Notes: generated from the sequence alone by a model not told the origin. Positions 8,621-18,011 are shown, counted from the stretch's first letter. The stretch: DNA of 41,621 bases from Planctomycetota bacterium (GCA_029259935.1 JAJDEH010000014.1:1-41621), one strand, 5' to 3'. Made by a program: numbers and translations.

Positions 8621-9625
8621 GTGAATAATCAATGGCCAACCGTTCGTACACTTTCACTCTTAATCCTCTTGCAAACGACTTGTTCCATCATGGCTGCCGA
8701 AAAGAAGAAGGAATATCCCGAACTGCCCCGAGGCATTACCAGTTTTGGCGCGGCGGTCGTCGACGATTGGCTGTACGTGTACGGCGGACATTTCGGTTCC
8801 GCCCATCGTTACTCCACCAAGTCGCAATCCAACGAACTAAGCCGGCTTAATCTAGCCAAGCCCGATCAGTGGGAGGTCGTCGCCACCGGTCCGCGCCTGC
8901 AAGGGTTGGCGATGGTCGCTCACGGCGGCAAGCTTTATCGTGTCGGTGGATTTACCGCTCACAATGAAGAAGGAGCCGAGCATGATCTGGCCTCGGTTAC
9001 CGACTTTGCGCGCTTCGATCCCAAAACAAAAAAATGGGAGTCGCTTCCTCCCATGCCCACCTCGCGATCGTCGCACGACGCCGTGGTCATTGGAGACAGG
9101 CTGTACGTCGCGGGCGGCTGGGCGCTGGATGACGATGATGAAGACGACGGCGACTGGCACGACACGGCGCTGGTCGTCGATCTAGCCCGGGAGCCGCTCA
9201 AGTGGGAACAACTGCCCAAGCCACCATTCAAGCGGCGTGCCTTGTCGCTGGGTCACCTGGACGGCAAGTTGTACGTTATTGGCGGGATGCAGAAAGAGGG
9301 AGGCCCCACGACGAAGGTCGACGTTTTTGATCCTGAAACGAATAAGTGGTCGAAAGGGCCGGCGCTCAGCGGCGAGGGAATGGAGGGCTTTGGCTCGTCC
9401 GCGTTCACCGTGGCCGACAAGCTGTATACCAGCACTTACGCCGGCAACTTGCAGAGCCTTGCGGAAAGTGAAAAACCTTGGCGGATTGCGTCCAAGTTGC
9501 GAGAAGACCGGTTCTTTCACCGCATGCTGCCTTATCGAGACCGGCTAATTTTGGTCGGCGGGGCTAGCATGGAAGAAGGCAAACGGCTCGGTTTGGAAAC
9601 CGTCGAGTTGTCGGATCTGAAATAG
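8621..9625 (+). CDS. Secreted Kelch-repeat beta-propeller protein
   Basis: A 334-residue protein with a short signal peptide (about residues 1-25, ending near IMAAE) followed by Kelch repeats. The diagnostic pairs of glycines after hydrophobic strands are seen repeatedly: LYVYGGHF, LYRVGGFT, LYVAGGWA, LYVIGGMQ and LILVGGAS, each followed after about 20-30 residues by Trp in KW/QW. This predicts a propeller of five to six blades in the periplasm or outside the cell, usually for carbohydrate or protein binding. An acidic Asp/Glu cluster (residues 170-176) lies in one loop. It starts with GTG, preceded by GGGAAG at 7 nt spacing. The next gene on the strand, the M28 peptidase, starts 207 bp later and may have its own promoter. 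Confidence 0.88.
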   Translation: MNNQWPTVRTLSLLILLQTTCSIMAAEKKKEYPELPRGITSFGAAVVDDWLYVYGGHFGSAHRYSTKSQSNELSRLNLAKPDQWEVVATGPRLQGLAMVAHGGKLYRVGGFTAHNEEGAEHDLASVTDFARFDPKTKKWESLPPMPTSRSSHDAVVIGDRLYVAGGWALDDDDEDDGDWHDTALVVDLAREPLKWEQLPKPPFKRRALSLGHLDGKLYVIGGMQKEGGPTTKVDVFDPETNKWSKGPALSGEGMEGFGSSAFTVADKLYTSTYAGNLQSLAESEKPWRIASKLREDRFFHRMLPYRDRLILVGGASMEEGKRLGLETVELSDLK

Positions 9626-9832
9626 AATAGAATAACGAGGCAGGGCCTCAAACCAAAAACGAAGTACCGTTCGGCTGTGTTGACCCGCTCACGCTGTTCG
9701 CTAAAACTGGACTCAAGATTACTGAGCTTTCACTGATAAGTGGAATCATGCCCCAGCGGCCTAACCGTCGTTCAAGGCGTCTCACCCATTATGCTGCCCA
9801 CCAGCGCACTGCCCACCCCCGCGAGGAATGCA

Positions 9833-12800
9833 ATGCAATTGTCAAAACGATTCGGCGCGACAACGTTGTTCTTGCTGGCCACCTGTTGGCTACTGTCCGC
9901 CGGCGCCGCGATAGCCGCCAACCCACATGCACCTGATCCTGATGCCGAACAAGACATCACGGAATCAGATCCGAAGGCCGCGGCCGAGCGTGAAGCAATG
10001 CTGCTGACTCGCACTCGTCAATTGACGTTCGAAGGCCGCCGCGCGGGCGAAGGATACTTCAGTCAGGACGGTTCCCAATTGGTGTTTCAAAGCGAACGCC
10101 AGCCCGGCAATCCGTTTTTTCAAATCTACCTGATGGATTTGGAAACGGGCGACGTCGATCGCGTTTCGCCCGGTCACGGCAAGACGACGTGCGCTTGGAT
10201 TCATCCCAATGGCCGCAAAGTCCTGTTCGCGTCGACTCATGACGACAAGCAGGCGAAGGCCAAACAAAAAGAGGAAATCGAACTGCGGCAAACGGGTAAG
10301 GAACGTCGCTATTCGTGGGATTACGACGAACACTTCGAAGTCTACGAGCAGGATCGGGAATCCGGCAACTACGTTAATTTAACGAACACGCGCGGTTACG
10401 ACGCCGAAGGTTCCTGGTCGCCGGACGGTAAGTTGGTTGTGTTCACGTCGAACCGCCGTGCCTATGAAGGCGGATTGACGGCGGAAGAGAAAAAGAACTT
10501 TGAAATCGATCCCGCCTATCTCAACGACCTGTACATCATGAACGCCGACGGCAGCGATGTGCGGCGGCTGACGACCGCGCCGGGCTACGATGGCGGCCCG
10601 TTCTTTTCACCCAACGGTTCGAGAATCTGCTGGCGGCGATTTACTCCCAACGGCGCGATCGCCGAAGTGTGGACCATGAAGGTCGACGGTTCCGACCAGC
10701 GGCAACTCACGCGGTTGGGAGCCATGTCGTGGGCACCCTATTACCATCCGTCTGGCGAGTATTTGATTTTCACCACGAATCGGCACGGCTTTGCCAACTT
10801 TGAACTTTATATGATCGATGCCGAGGGCAAGTCGACGCCCGTTCGCGTCAGCTTTACCAAGGGGTTTGACGGCCTACCGGTTTTCACTCCCGACGGAAAG
10901 AAACTGGCATGGACCACCAATCGCACGTCGGCCAAGAAGTCTCAAATATTCATCGCCGACTGGAATCACGACCAGGCGCGGAAACTGCTGCGACTGGAGG
11001 AAACCGGCGACGAAGATTCTGAAAAGGCGCGAGCCGTGGCTGTGGCCACCCGTAAGCAGTCGAGTACCGGATTCGCTCCGGAAGACGTAATGCGTCACGT
11101 CGACTACCTGTGCCGCGAGGAATTGGAAGGCCGCCTGACGGGAACGCGCGGCGAAAAACTGGCCACCGCCTACGTGGCCGCTTATTTTGACAGCTTGGGG
11201 CTGAAGCCCGCCGGAGACAAGGGATCCTGGTATCAGGGCTTTGACTTCACGGCCGGCGTCGCCTTGGGCAAAGACAATTCGCTCGCCAGTGGCGACGACC
11301 GATACCGGGTCGATCAGGATTGGCGGCCGCTTTCATTTTCGAAAACTGGAAAGATCGAGCCGGCGGGTGTCGTGTTTGCCGGCTACGGCATGGTCGTGCC
11401 GAAGGGGGAAAAGCAAGCAGAATACGACTCTTTTGTCCACCTTGACGTGAAAGACAAATGGGTCGTCGTATTTCGCTATATGCCGGAGAACATCTCTAAC
11501 GAGCGGCGGCAACATTTGTCGCGGCCCTCTCAATTGCGTTTCAAGACGATGCTGGCCCGCGATCGCGGCGCGCGGGGATTGATCGTTGTTAGTGGGCCGA
11601 ATTCCAACGCCAAGCAACAACTCGTGGCGCTGCGTTCGGACGGCACACTGTCGGGATCGAGCATTCCCGTCATTAGCGTTTCTGATCAGATGGTCGGAAA
11701 GTGGCTGGCGGCGTCCGGGATGAAGAAGACACTGAAGCAATTGCAAAACAAGCTGGACACGGGCGAAATGGCGATGGGGTTCGAGATCGAGGGCGTCAAG
11801 CTGGGCGGCTCGATCGACATCGAGCAGATCAAGCGTAACGGCCGCAATGTTCTGGGTCGCCTGCAAGCGGGCGACAAGCCGAGCGATCAAGTGATCCTTG
11901 TCGGTGCCCACATCGACCATTTAGGGCGCGGCAACAGCAGTTCGTCGCTGGCCCGCGATGACGAAAAGAACGCCATTCACTTCGGCGCGGACGATAACGC
12001 TTCCGGGGTCGCGGCGATGTTGGAAGTGGCCGAGTATCTGGCTCATCAAAAAGCGCAAGGAAAGCTGAAACCGCGGCGGGACATCTTGTTTGCCGCCTGG
12101 TCGGGTGAAGAGTTGGGACTGATCGGCTCGAATCACTTTGTCAAGAATTTTCAGCCAGCACATGGTCATGACCATCATCACCACGCTCATAATGATGGAC
12201 ACGGCGACAAACCGGTTGTTGCCGTCGCCAAGCCGAAGTCGACGTTGCCGGCCAAGCCGAAGACTGCGTTGCCGACCAAGCCGAAGGCCAAGAAAGAGTC
12301 GGGGCAAAAGGTGGAACTGCCTGGTAACAAGAAGGCTGGTCATGGCGGCAATCCTCACGCGGAACATGCTCATCACCATGACCCGCACTCGATCTATCCC
12401 GCCATCGCCGCCTGCATCAACATGGATATGGTTGGTCGGCTGGATAAGAACCTGGTGCTGCAGGGCGTCGGTTCGTCGAGCATTTGGCGACAGGAAATCG
12501 AAAAGCGTAACGTCCCAGTGGGGTTGTCGATCACGATTCAAGAAGACAGCTACTTACCGACCGACGCGAGTTCGTTTTTCATGCGTGGCGTGCCGATTCT
12601 TTCGGCGTTTACCGGATCACACAGCGAGTACCACACACCGCGCGATAAGCCCGACACCTTGAATTACGAAGGTGCCTCGCAAGTAGCCCGGCTCATGGCG
12701 CTCGTGACGCGTTCCCTGGCTATGCGAGAAACGGCCCCCGACTTTATCGCTCAGGAAGGGCCGAAAGAGGGACAACGCCGTGCCAGTTTGCGCGCCTATC

Positions 12801-13054
12801 TGGGGACGATTCCCGACTACGCCGAGGAAGTCAAAGGCGTCAAACTCGGCGGTGCCTCGAAGAACGGACCGGCGGCCAAAGCCGGCGTGAAGGCGGGCGA
12901 TGTCATTGTTGAACTGGGCGGCAAGAAAATCGAAAACATCTACGACTACACTTACGCCATCGAAGCCCTGAAAATCGGCAAGAAGGTGAAAATCGTCGTG
13001 GAGCGGAAGGGAAAACGAATCACGTTGGAAGTTGTTCCGGGCTCGCGCGAGTAG
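9833..13054 (+). CDS. Large secreted M28-family zinc aminopeptidase with beta-propeller, PA and PDZ domains
   Basis: A 1073-residue protein. After a signal peptide come five or more TolB/PD40-type propeller repeats (about 60-400; units such as SWSPDGKLVVF and PVFTPDGKKLAW), a PA-like domain (about 500-650, VFAGYGMVVP), the M28 catalytic domain, and a C-terminal PDZ domain (about 980-1073). Zinc and catalytic residues are in place: H693 (AHIDH), D720 (GADDNASG), E759/E760 (SGEELG), D865 (NMDMVGR) and H934 (SEYHTPRD). The catalytic domain is interrupted by a roughly 80-residue His/Lys/Pro-rich insert (773-854). I chose ATG 9833 because GAGGA lies 5 nt upstream and it begins directly with the signal peptide; in-frame starts at 9740 and 9791 lack this. 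It probably cleaves peptides outside the cytoplasm. Confidence 0.92.
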   Translation: MQLSKRFGATTLFLLATCWLLSAGAAIAANPHAPDPDAEQDITESDPKAAAEREAMLLTRTRQLTFEGRRAGEGYFSQDGSQLVFQSERQPGNPFFQIYLMDLETGDVDRVSPGHGKTTCAWIHPNGRKVLFASTHDDKQAKAKQKEEIELRQTGKERRYSWDYDEHFEVYEQDRESGNYVNLTNTRGYDAEGSWSPDGKLVVFTSNRRAYEGGLTAEEKKNFEIDPAYLNDLYIMNADGSDVRRLTTAPGYDGGPFFSPNGSRICWRRFTPNGAIAEVWTMKVDGSDQRQLTRLGAMSWAPYYHPSGEYLIFTTNRHGFANFELYMIDAEGKSTPVRVSFTKGFDGLPVFTPDGKKLAWTTNRTSAKKSQIFIADWNHDQARKLLRLEETGDEDSEKARAVAVATRKQSSTGFAPEDVMRHVDYLCREELEGRLTGTRGEKLATAYVAAYFDSLGLKPAGDKGSWYQGFDFTAGVALGKDNSLASGDDRYRVDQDWRPLSFSKTGKIEPAGVVFAGYGMVVPKGEKQAEYDSFVHLDVKDKWVVVFRYMPENISNERRQHLSRPSQLRFKTMLARDRGARGLIVVSGPNSNAKQQLVALRSDGTLSGSSIPVISVSDQMVGKWLAASGMKKTLKQLQNKLDTGEMAMGFEIEGVKLGGSIDIEQIKRNGRNVLGRLQAGDKPSDQVILVGAHIDHLGRGNSSSSLARDDEKNAIHFGADDNASGVAAMLEVAEYLAHQKAQGKLKPRRDILFAAWSGEELGLIGSNHFVKNFQPAHGHDHHHHAHNDGHGDKPVVAVAKPKSTLPAKPKTALPTKPKAKKESGQKVELPGNKKAGHGGNPHAEHAHHHDPHSIYPAIAACINMDMVGRLDKNLVLQGVGSSSIWRQEIEKRNVPVGLSITIQEDSYLPTDASSFFMRGVPILSAFTGSHSEYHTPRDKPDTLNYEGASQVARLMALVTRSLAMRETAPDFIAQEGPKEGQRRASLRAYLGTIPDYAEEVKGVKLGGASKNGPAAKAGVKAGDVIVELGGKKIENIYDYTYAIEALKIGKKVKIVVERKGKRITLEVVPGSRE
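12227..12289 (+). repeat. 24-bp imperfect tandem repeat inside the M28 peptidase gene
   Basis: Units starting at 12227, 12251 and (partial) 12275 share GCCAAGCCGAAG and a TTGCCG ending, encoding AKPKSTLP, AKPKTALP and TKPKA. They lie inside the His-rich insert of the catalytic domain and may have grown by replication slippage. Confidence 0.8.
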
Positions 13055-13185
13055 AGCTGCCCAGTTCACGTTGTTCCGGCGCTGGCCGCCCGGTTCAAGC
13101 TGGCCGTGGAGTTGGACCGAAGAGTAAGATGCAGTGCGTGTTCCCTTCCTTTCGTGGTGCAACATTCTAAAGGTGTCGGTGCGTG

Positions 13186-13926
13186 ATGGCGGGAAACCCA
13201 TCGGAGCTTCCGACCGGATATTGGCATGAATCGCGGCGGCCGCTGGTTTGTTTAGCGTTTGTTGCCCCCATGCTGGCAGTTTATGAACTGGGCGTGCTGA
13301 CTCTTGGCGCGCAAGCGACTCGCAACGGAATCGATGTCTATCTCCGAAATTCGCTCGAATTGATCGGGTTTGGACAATACTTCTTGCTGCCCGCGCTAAC
13401 CGCGTTTGCTTTGTTGGCTTGGCATCACATGTGCCGTCATCCGTGGCGGTTAAAGATTCCCAACCTGCTGGGTATGCTGTTTGAATCGATTCTGTTGGCG
13501 ATGGCCTTGTTGGTACTCGCTCGCTTACAGTCGTCGTTAATGCCGACCGCCATCGGTTGCTCGACCGGCGAGAGTTCCGAAGCACTTGGTACGGCCAGCC
13601 GATTGGTTGGATATTTAGGCGCGGGAATCTACGAAGAGTTGTTCTTTCGACTCATCCTGTTGTTGCCGCTGGCCGGTTTGATCGGCTACTTCGGGGTATC
13701 TCGTCAAGCCTGTCTATGGTCCGCGGTGGCCATAACCAGTTTGCTGTTCTCGGCCGCTCACTATGAGGTGTTCACTTTTAACACGGGCGCGGAACCCTTT
13801 GCTTGGTTTAGCTTCTTGTTTCGCCTATCGGCGGGTGGATTTTTCGCCACCCTGTTTCTCTATCGGGGCTTCGGTATCGCGGCGGGCACGCACGCGTTGT
13901 ATGACATTCTCGTCGAAACGTTGTAA
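13186..13926 (+). CDS. CPBP-family intramembrane metalloprotease
   Basis: A 246-residue polytopic membrane protein with about six to eight hydrophobic segments. It has the CPBP (Abi/CAAX-protease-like) motifs: EELFFR at 150-155 (E150, E151, R155), a histidine in LLFSAAHYE (H192) and a C-terminal THALYD (H236). These residues form the putative metal site in the membrane. Family members include Rce1-type CAAX proteases and bacteriocin self-immunity proteins; the substrate here is unknown. GTG at 13183 directly precedes ATG 13186; I use the ATG. The gene follows the M28 peptidase after 131 bp on the same strand and may or may not share its transcript. Confidence 0.85.
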   Translation: MAGNPSELPTGYWHESRRPLVCLAFVAPMLAVYELGVLTLGAQATRNGIDVYLRNSLELIGFGQYFLLPALTAFALLAWHHMCRHPWRLKIPNLLGMLFESILLAMALLVLARLQSSLMPTAIGCSTGESSEALGTASRLVGYLGAGIYEELFFRLILLLPLAGLIGYFGVSRQACLWSAVAITSLLFSAAHYEVFTFNTGAEPFAWFSFLFRLSAGGFFATLFLYRGFGIAAGTHALYDILVETL

Positions 13927-13979
13927 GCATTTCTGCTCGCGGCGATGAATTGTTTCGGTGCGTCCGGCAACGGATGGTT

Positions 13980-14013
13980 CGTGCCACGGAGCGGTGAAAG
14001 TCGTTGTGGCACG
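13980..14013. other. 8-bp inverted repeat downstream of the CPBP gene
   Basis: CGTGCCAC (13980-13987) and GTGGCACG (14006-14013) are perfect inverted arms separated by 18 nt, starting 54 bp after the stop codon. It has no U-tract. It could be a transcription-end hairpin or an operator. Confidence 0.35.
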
Positions 14014-14108
14014 CGCGGATTTCCCGGCACGCTAGCATGGATAGGTGGCCCTCGCGCTCGTTTGTCAATAGTCAAAATGAAGTGTTTTTAAAGAAGATAA
14101 AACTCCCT

Positions 14109-14136
14109 TTGTCGTGCGATTGCGAGGGCTTATAAT
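14109..14136 (+). promoter_or_regulatory. Putative sigma70-type promoter of the DUF2617 gene
   Basis: TTGTCG at 14109-14114 and a perfect TATAAT at 14131-14136 are separated by 16 bp. Transcription would start near 14143 and give a leader of about 57 nt before the GTG at 14200. The match is strong at -10 and moderate at -35. Confidence 0.5.
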
Positions 14137-14199
14137 GGACGTCGGTTTGAACAACATGATCAACAAAAACACTCAACAACACGACAAGGAACCACCCAC

Positions 14200-14739
14200 G
14201 TGTTGTCCGCAAGACCTAAAGTCGCCGAACTGGCGTTTCAGTTATATGGCCGTTCCTTACACCCCGAACTCTTCGACACCTATCGCACGCGTTCAGTAGA
14301 GCGCGGCGGATACAAGGCGAAGGTCGACATCACCAGCGCCGGCCACGTCGTCACTTGGTGTTATGGCGGGCTAACGCTCACCGAGGTTGCCACGTCGGCT
14401 CAAAATCCGTTGCCCCAAAAGCGGCGTTTGTTGGGCTATAAGTTGAAGGGCGAACGCAATGATCGCGTTGAGTGCCGCGGCGGTGTCGTCTATTCGGTGA
14501 ATTTTCAACTGGAACCGGTCGATCCCGAGGTATTTTGGACTTTTCAACAAGAGTTGATACAAGACAGCGAGCGTCAAGGGCTGCTGCACACATTCGACGC
14601 CAGCGGACGAATGACGCTAGGGGCGATCAGCTACATCTACATCGAGACCCGCGATCGCAGTATGAGTGTGCAGTCGTTTCACACCTTTCCCGACGACTAC
14701 GCCATCGTGAAAGTGCAGTCGCTGTTCGAATTGCCGTGA
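14200..14739 (+). CDS. DUF2617-like protein
   Basis: A 179-residue soluble protein with no signal peptide or membrane segment. The opening (FQLYGRSLHPELF) and the pattern of alternating strands with a WCYGG and a YIYIETRDR segment resemble planctomycete proteins annotated as DUF2617, from memory; I could not run a profile search. Function is unknown. It starts with GTG, preceded by AAGGA at 9 nt spacing, and a promoter-like TTGTCG/TATAAT lies 64-91 bp upstream, so it is probably a single-gene transcript. It is convergent with the alpha/beta hydrolase gene, only 16 bp away. Confidence 0.65.
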   Translation: MLSARPKVAELAFQLYGRSLHPELFDTYRTRSVERGGYKAKVDITSAGHVVTWCYGGLTLTEVATSAQNPLPQKRRLLGYKLKGERNDRVECRGGVVYSVNFQLEPVDPEVFWTFQQELIQDSERQGLLHTFDASGRMTLGAISYIYIETRDRSMSVQSFHTFPDDYAIVKVQSLFELP

Positions 14740-14755
14740 GCCGAAAGCACGTTCG

Positions 14756-15547
14756 CTAGGTGCCGAGGAAATCTCGGATGGCCTGATTGACCTCGGCCGG
14801 TTTTTCGAGCGGAGCCATGTGCCCAGCACCGGCAACTTCCACGAAGGTGGACTTCGGCATCGCGGCGGCGAAACCGCGCATCTCATCGCTGGGTGAAATC
14901 ACATCGTGTTCTCCGCACAGCACCAGGGCGCGCGTTTCCATATCCGATAGCAAGCCGGAAACATCTTCGCGATCGGCCATTCCCCGCTGGGCGGCGGCGA
15001 CGCCTTGAGGGTGCGTTGACAGCATCGTGTTTCGCGTGGCCTGCACGACTTCCGGCCGCGAACGGACAAAGGTTTCGGCGAACAATTTCGGCAGCATCGA
15101 ATCGACAAGCGCGCCCGGCCCTTCGGCAACCACAGTCTCCGCGTTGTGCAGCCGATTTTGGGCAGCTTCGGGCGAGTCGCCGACGGCTCGCGTATCGCAC
15201 AGGATAAGCCGATCCAGGCGATGCGCATGATGTTGCCAGAATTGCCATGCGACATATCCGCCCATCGAGAGTCCACAGAATGCAACGCGAGATGGAATGG
15301 CCAACGCGTCCAGCAATGCCGCCATATCATCGGCCAAACGGCGCATCGTGACGGTTCCGTTCGTGACGTCGCTGGAACCAAACCCACGCAAATCCGGGGC
15401 GATGACCTGAAAGCCGTTCGACAAATCGTCAATTTGCGGCTTCCACATGGTGTGATCGAGTGGAAAACCATGCACCAGCAGCAACGGCATTCCGGTCCCG
15501 CGGACTTCCACACTCAATTCGACGTCACCAATGGATACCCGTTCCAT
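14756..15547 (-). CDS. Alpha/beta-hydrolase fold enzyme
   Basis: A 263-residue cytoplasmic enzyme of the standard alpha/beta-hydrolase size. The catalytic triad is visible: nucleophile S94 in GLSMGG, acid D215 in GEHDVISP, and H243 in GAGHMAPLEKP. The oxyanion-hole region is HGFPLDH. It resembles 3-oxoadipate enol-lactonase and haloalkane/esterase-like members, but the substrate cannot be told. An AGGAAGG lies 6 nt before the ATG, within the end of the upstream DUF2752 gene (12-bp gap), so the two are probably translated from one message together with the TPR gene at 16098-18011. Confidence 0.9.
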   Translation of the reverse strand: MERVSIGDVELSVEVRGTGMPLLLVHGFPLDHTMWKPQIDDLSNGFQVIAPDLRGFGSSDVTNGTVTMRRLADDMAALLDALAIPSRVAFCGLSMGGYVAWQFWQHHAHRLDRLILCDTRAVGDSPEAAQNRLHNAETVVAEGPGALVDSMLPKLFAETFVRSRPEVVQATRNTMLSTHPQGVAAAQRGMADREDVSGLLSDMETRALVLCGEHDVISPSDEMRGFAAAMPKSTFVEVAGAGHMAPLEKPAEVNQAIRDFLGT

Positions 15548-15559
15548 GGGAAAGCCTTC

Positions 15560-16084
15560 CTAATATGATCCGGTAAGCAGTTTAAAAACCCACTGCGATA
15601 ACATGACCGCGACGGTTACATACAGAGCCCAGGAGAATTGCCGCAGATGCAGTTCGTCACGGCCATTCCTGACTCGCCAGATTTGAACGAGACGATAGGG
15701 GAACTGAAATAGTAGCATGCCGAACAGCAGGAAGCCCGCTGGATTGAAATGCCAAGCGCGCCCCAGTTCGCCATGTGAAATGCTGATGAAGCACCGCGTC
15801 AGACCGCACCCAGGGCAGGGAATGCCCGCATACTCACGGGCAAAACAGAGGCCCGGCAGGGAAACCTTATTCAGAAAGGGGAGGTAGACTCGCTCTTCGC
15901 CCGGTACTGAGAGCAACAGACCGAGTACGACGACTAAAGCCGACAGGGTGAAGAATACCCAATGCGGACTGGTCGAAGGCCGCGAACGGGGACGTTCCGC
16001 CGCCGAGTCTTCGCTTTCGACGGCTAGTGCCGGTGGCTCTTCCTCGGCAGCATCTTCGGAGACGGGACGGGACATTTCGGCCAT
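15560..16084 (-). CDS. DUF2752 membrane protein
   Basis: A 174-residue protein with an acidic, Pro-rich cytoplasmic N-terminus (1-40), a hydrophobic helix at about 42-60, then the DUF2752 signature PCPGCGLTRCF (89-99; C90, C93) and FNPAG (113-117), followed by two more hydrophobic segments (about 117-135 and 150-170). DUF2752 proteins have no proven role; the Cys pair could bind metal or be redox-active. I use ATG 16084 rather than the longer frame reaching 16189, because the longer form would overlap the upstream TPR gene by 92 bp and adds only a basic, low-complexity extension. It lies between the TPR gene (13 bp) and the hydrolase gene (12 bp), in a likely operon. Confidence 0.8.
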   Translation of the reverse strand: MAEMSRPVSEDAAEEEPPALAVESEDSAAERPRSRPSTSPHWVFFTLSALVVVLGLLLSVPGEERVYLPFLNKVSLPGLCFAREYAGIPCPGCGLTRCFISISHGELGRAWHFNPAGFLLFGMLLFQFPYRLVQIWRVRNGRDELHLRQFSWALYVTVAVMLSQWVFKLLTGSY

Positions 16085-16097
16085 GTGTACTGCGGGT

Positions 16098-18011
16098 CTA
16101 ATTGTCGCCGGTTTCTTTTGGCCGAGAATCCGATTCCGTTGCTGATTCTTCCTTGAGAGATTTCTTCGTCGCCTTGAGCGCGTCTTCAAACTCCGCGAGC
16201 TGCCGCTGAATTTGCAGCGAATGTGGCTCCATTTCGACCGCCCGACGCTGGACCCTTACCGCGTTTTCCAAATCCCCCTTGGCGAAATAGCAGCGGCCCA
16301 ATGTGTCCAAATAGCCACCTTCGTCAGGCCGCAGCTCAAGCGATTTCTTACTTCGGAGCAACGCCTCGTCTTGAAGTGCGGGCTGATTTATTTCGGCCGT
16401 GTTCCCGACGAGCCAAGCAAATTGATTGCAATTCGTGGCCAACTGGCGATGGGCCCATTCTCGTATAGGTTCATTGGGAGCGCGAGCCGCCTGGCGCTCG
16501 TAGTTTTCAACCTCTCCACGAAAGTGGCCCGCCGCCTTATCGATCAGTTGTTTGGTTTTTTCCCGCCATGCCGCGTCCCCATTGGGAAGTCGCTTCATGG
16601 CGATTAAGACGTCGGCGTCCGTCGGATCGGCTTCCGCTCCCTTTTCCAAATGCTCCCGCATTTTTTGCAGGTCGCCGTCCGTCTTGTATTGTCGTGCGTA
16701 GAAATAGTGCATGCGAGATTTGACCGATCCCAAATCTCGACCGAGGCGATTGGCGAGTGTTTCTCGTGCGGCGGCGTCCGTTTCCAACACGGCAACGGCT
16801 CCTTGCAGCACGGTCGCCGCGGCCTGCTCCTGCTCGACATCATGCAGCAACTCGGAAAGCAGCAGCCGGGCTCGTTGATCGGAAAGCGAACCGGCCTGCG
16901 CGGTCTTCATCACCCAGCGATACTCTTGTTCGGCCCACTTGAAGAGCCCACGATCTTGCAACGAAAAGGCCGTGACAATATGTGCGTCGGCCTCTTCGGG
17001 CGTCAACTCGATAGCCTTCTTGGCGAGTGCATTGGCTTCGTCGGCCAACCCACGCTGCTGCTTGGATTCGGCCAACCGATATAGCAGCAAAGCATCTTCG
17101 TGAAATCGTGCCGAAAAACGGTCCGCGACTTCGTCGACAATCACCCAGGCTTCGCGTTCCATCAGCCAATCGACCATGTCCAAGATCTGCTCACGCGAAC
17201 CGTCCAGCAGGTCGATCGCCCGCCGCATGACGGCCACGGCATTGTCTTGTTGTTTCACTTCAAGCAGTTGTTTCGCCTGCCATCGCAACAGGTCGCGCAC
17301 GATTTCGCGACTGGACCGTTCGGGAAACCGCGTAAAGACCTCTAGTTCATCCGTTGTCAAACGATCCCATTTTTGCAAGGACGATTCAGGATCCACCAAA
17401 GTTTCGGCATAGTTTCTGACCCAATCCGAGGACGGCCGCTTGCTGACCCCGACGGCGGATTTGATCTGCTTGGCGATTCGTTGCCGTTGTTCGGAATCCC
17501 GGGGCGAATTGTGATTGAGAACAAGCAACGCGGCCCGTTTCGACAACAGCCCCGCCCGTTCGTAGCGAACCAAACGACAAAGCGCCGGGATTCCAGCCGA
17601 TTGCTCAAGGCGAGAAAGCTTTTCCATGCGCGATTGGCGCTCGCGTTGGTTTTGTCCGCCATATTCTCGCAGAATTTGCTTCACTTCGGGGGGATCCTCT
17701 TCCTCCGACACTTGGAACTTCATGCCGTCGATCAGGTTTCGAGCCCGCATCGCGATTTCCAAGTCGTCGTCGCTTTGTGCTTGATGCAGGGCGTCGAAAG
17801 CAACAAGGCCCAACCGCTCGAGTTCCGAATGCGCCTTTTCGCGAGTCGCATACTCGGTATCTCCAAGTTCCCGGATCAAAGTTGCGATCTTCGCATCCAG
17901 AGCTTCCTGGCTAATCTCATGCGAGCTGTCGGCTTCAGCGGCGGGGACCGACAAGACGCACATCAGTAGTGACGTGAAACCAAGAACCCTAAGCGGAACG
18001 TTTTGAGTCAT
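16098..18011 (-). CDS. Exported TPR-repeat protein
   Basis: A 637-residue protein with a signal peptide (about residues 1-25). Residues 35-110 form HEAT-like helices (ELGDTEYATREKAHSELERLG, a pattern frequent in planctomycete exported proteins). From about residue 300 to 610 it has degenerate TPRs, for example ANALAKKAIELTPEEADAH and ENAVRVQRRAVEMEPHS. The C-terminus is Lys/Glu-rich. It is probably a periplasmic scaffold; no enzymatic motif is visible. A GAGG lies 7 nt before the ATG. It is the first gene of the run leading to DUF2752 and the alpha/beta hydrolase, and follows the response regulator gene after 113 bp. Confidence 0.85.
   Translation of the reverse strand: MTQNVPLRVLGFTSLLMCVLSVPAAEADSSHEISQEALDAKIATLIRELGDTEYATREKAHSELERLGLVAFDALHQAQSDDDLEIAMRARNLIDGMKFQVSEEEDPPEVKQILREYGGQNQRERQSRMEKLSRLEQSAGIPALCRLVRYERAGLLSKRAALLVLNHNSPRDSEQRQRIAKQIKSAVGVSKRPSSDWVRNYAETLVDPESSLQKWDRLTTDELEVFTRFPERSSREIVRDLLRWQAKQLLEVKQQDNAVAVMRRAIDLLDGSREQILDMVDWLMEREAWVIVDEVADRFSARFHEDALLLYRLAESKQQRGLADEANALAKKAIELTPEEADAHIVTAFSLQDRGLFKWAEQEYRWVMKTAQAGSLSDQRARLLLSELLHDVEQEQAAATVLQGAVAVLETDAAARETLANRLGRDLGSVKSRMHYFYARQYKTDGDLQKMREHLEKGAEADPTDADVLIAMKRLPNGDAAWREKTKQLIDKAAGHFRGEVENYERQAARAPNEPIREWAHRQLATNCNQFAWLVGNTAEINQPALQDEALLRSKKSLELRPDEGGYLDTLGRCYFAKGDLENAVRVQRRAVEMEPHSLQIQRQLAEFEDALKATKKSLKEESATESDSRPKETGDN

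Noticed and set aside
9637..9649. GAGGC/GCCTC hairpin after the Kelch gene
   Set aside because: A 5-bp stem with a 3-nt loop and no U-tract is not enough to call a terminator.
14200..14739. A queuosine or nucleotide-related function for the DUF2617 gene
   Set aside because: There is no motif or gene neighbour to support it.
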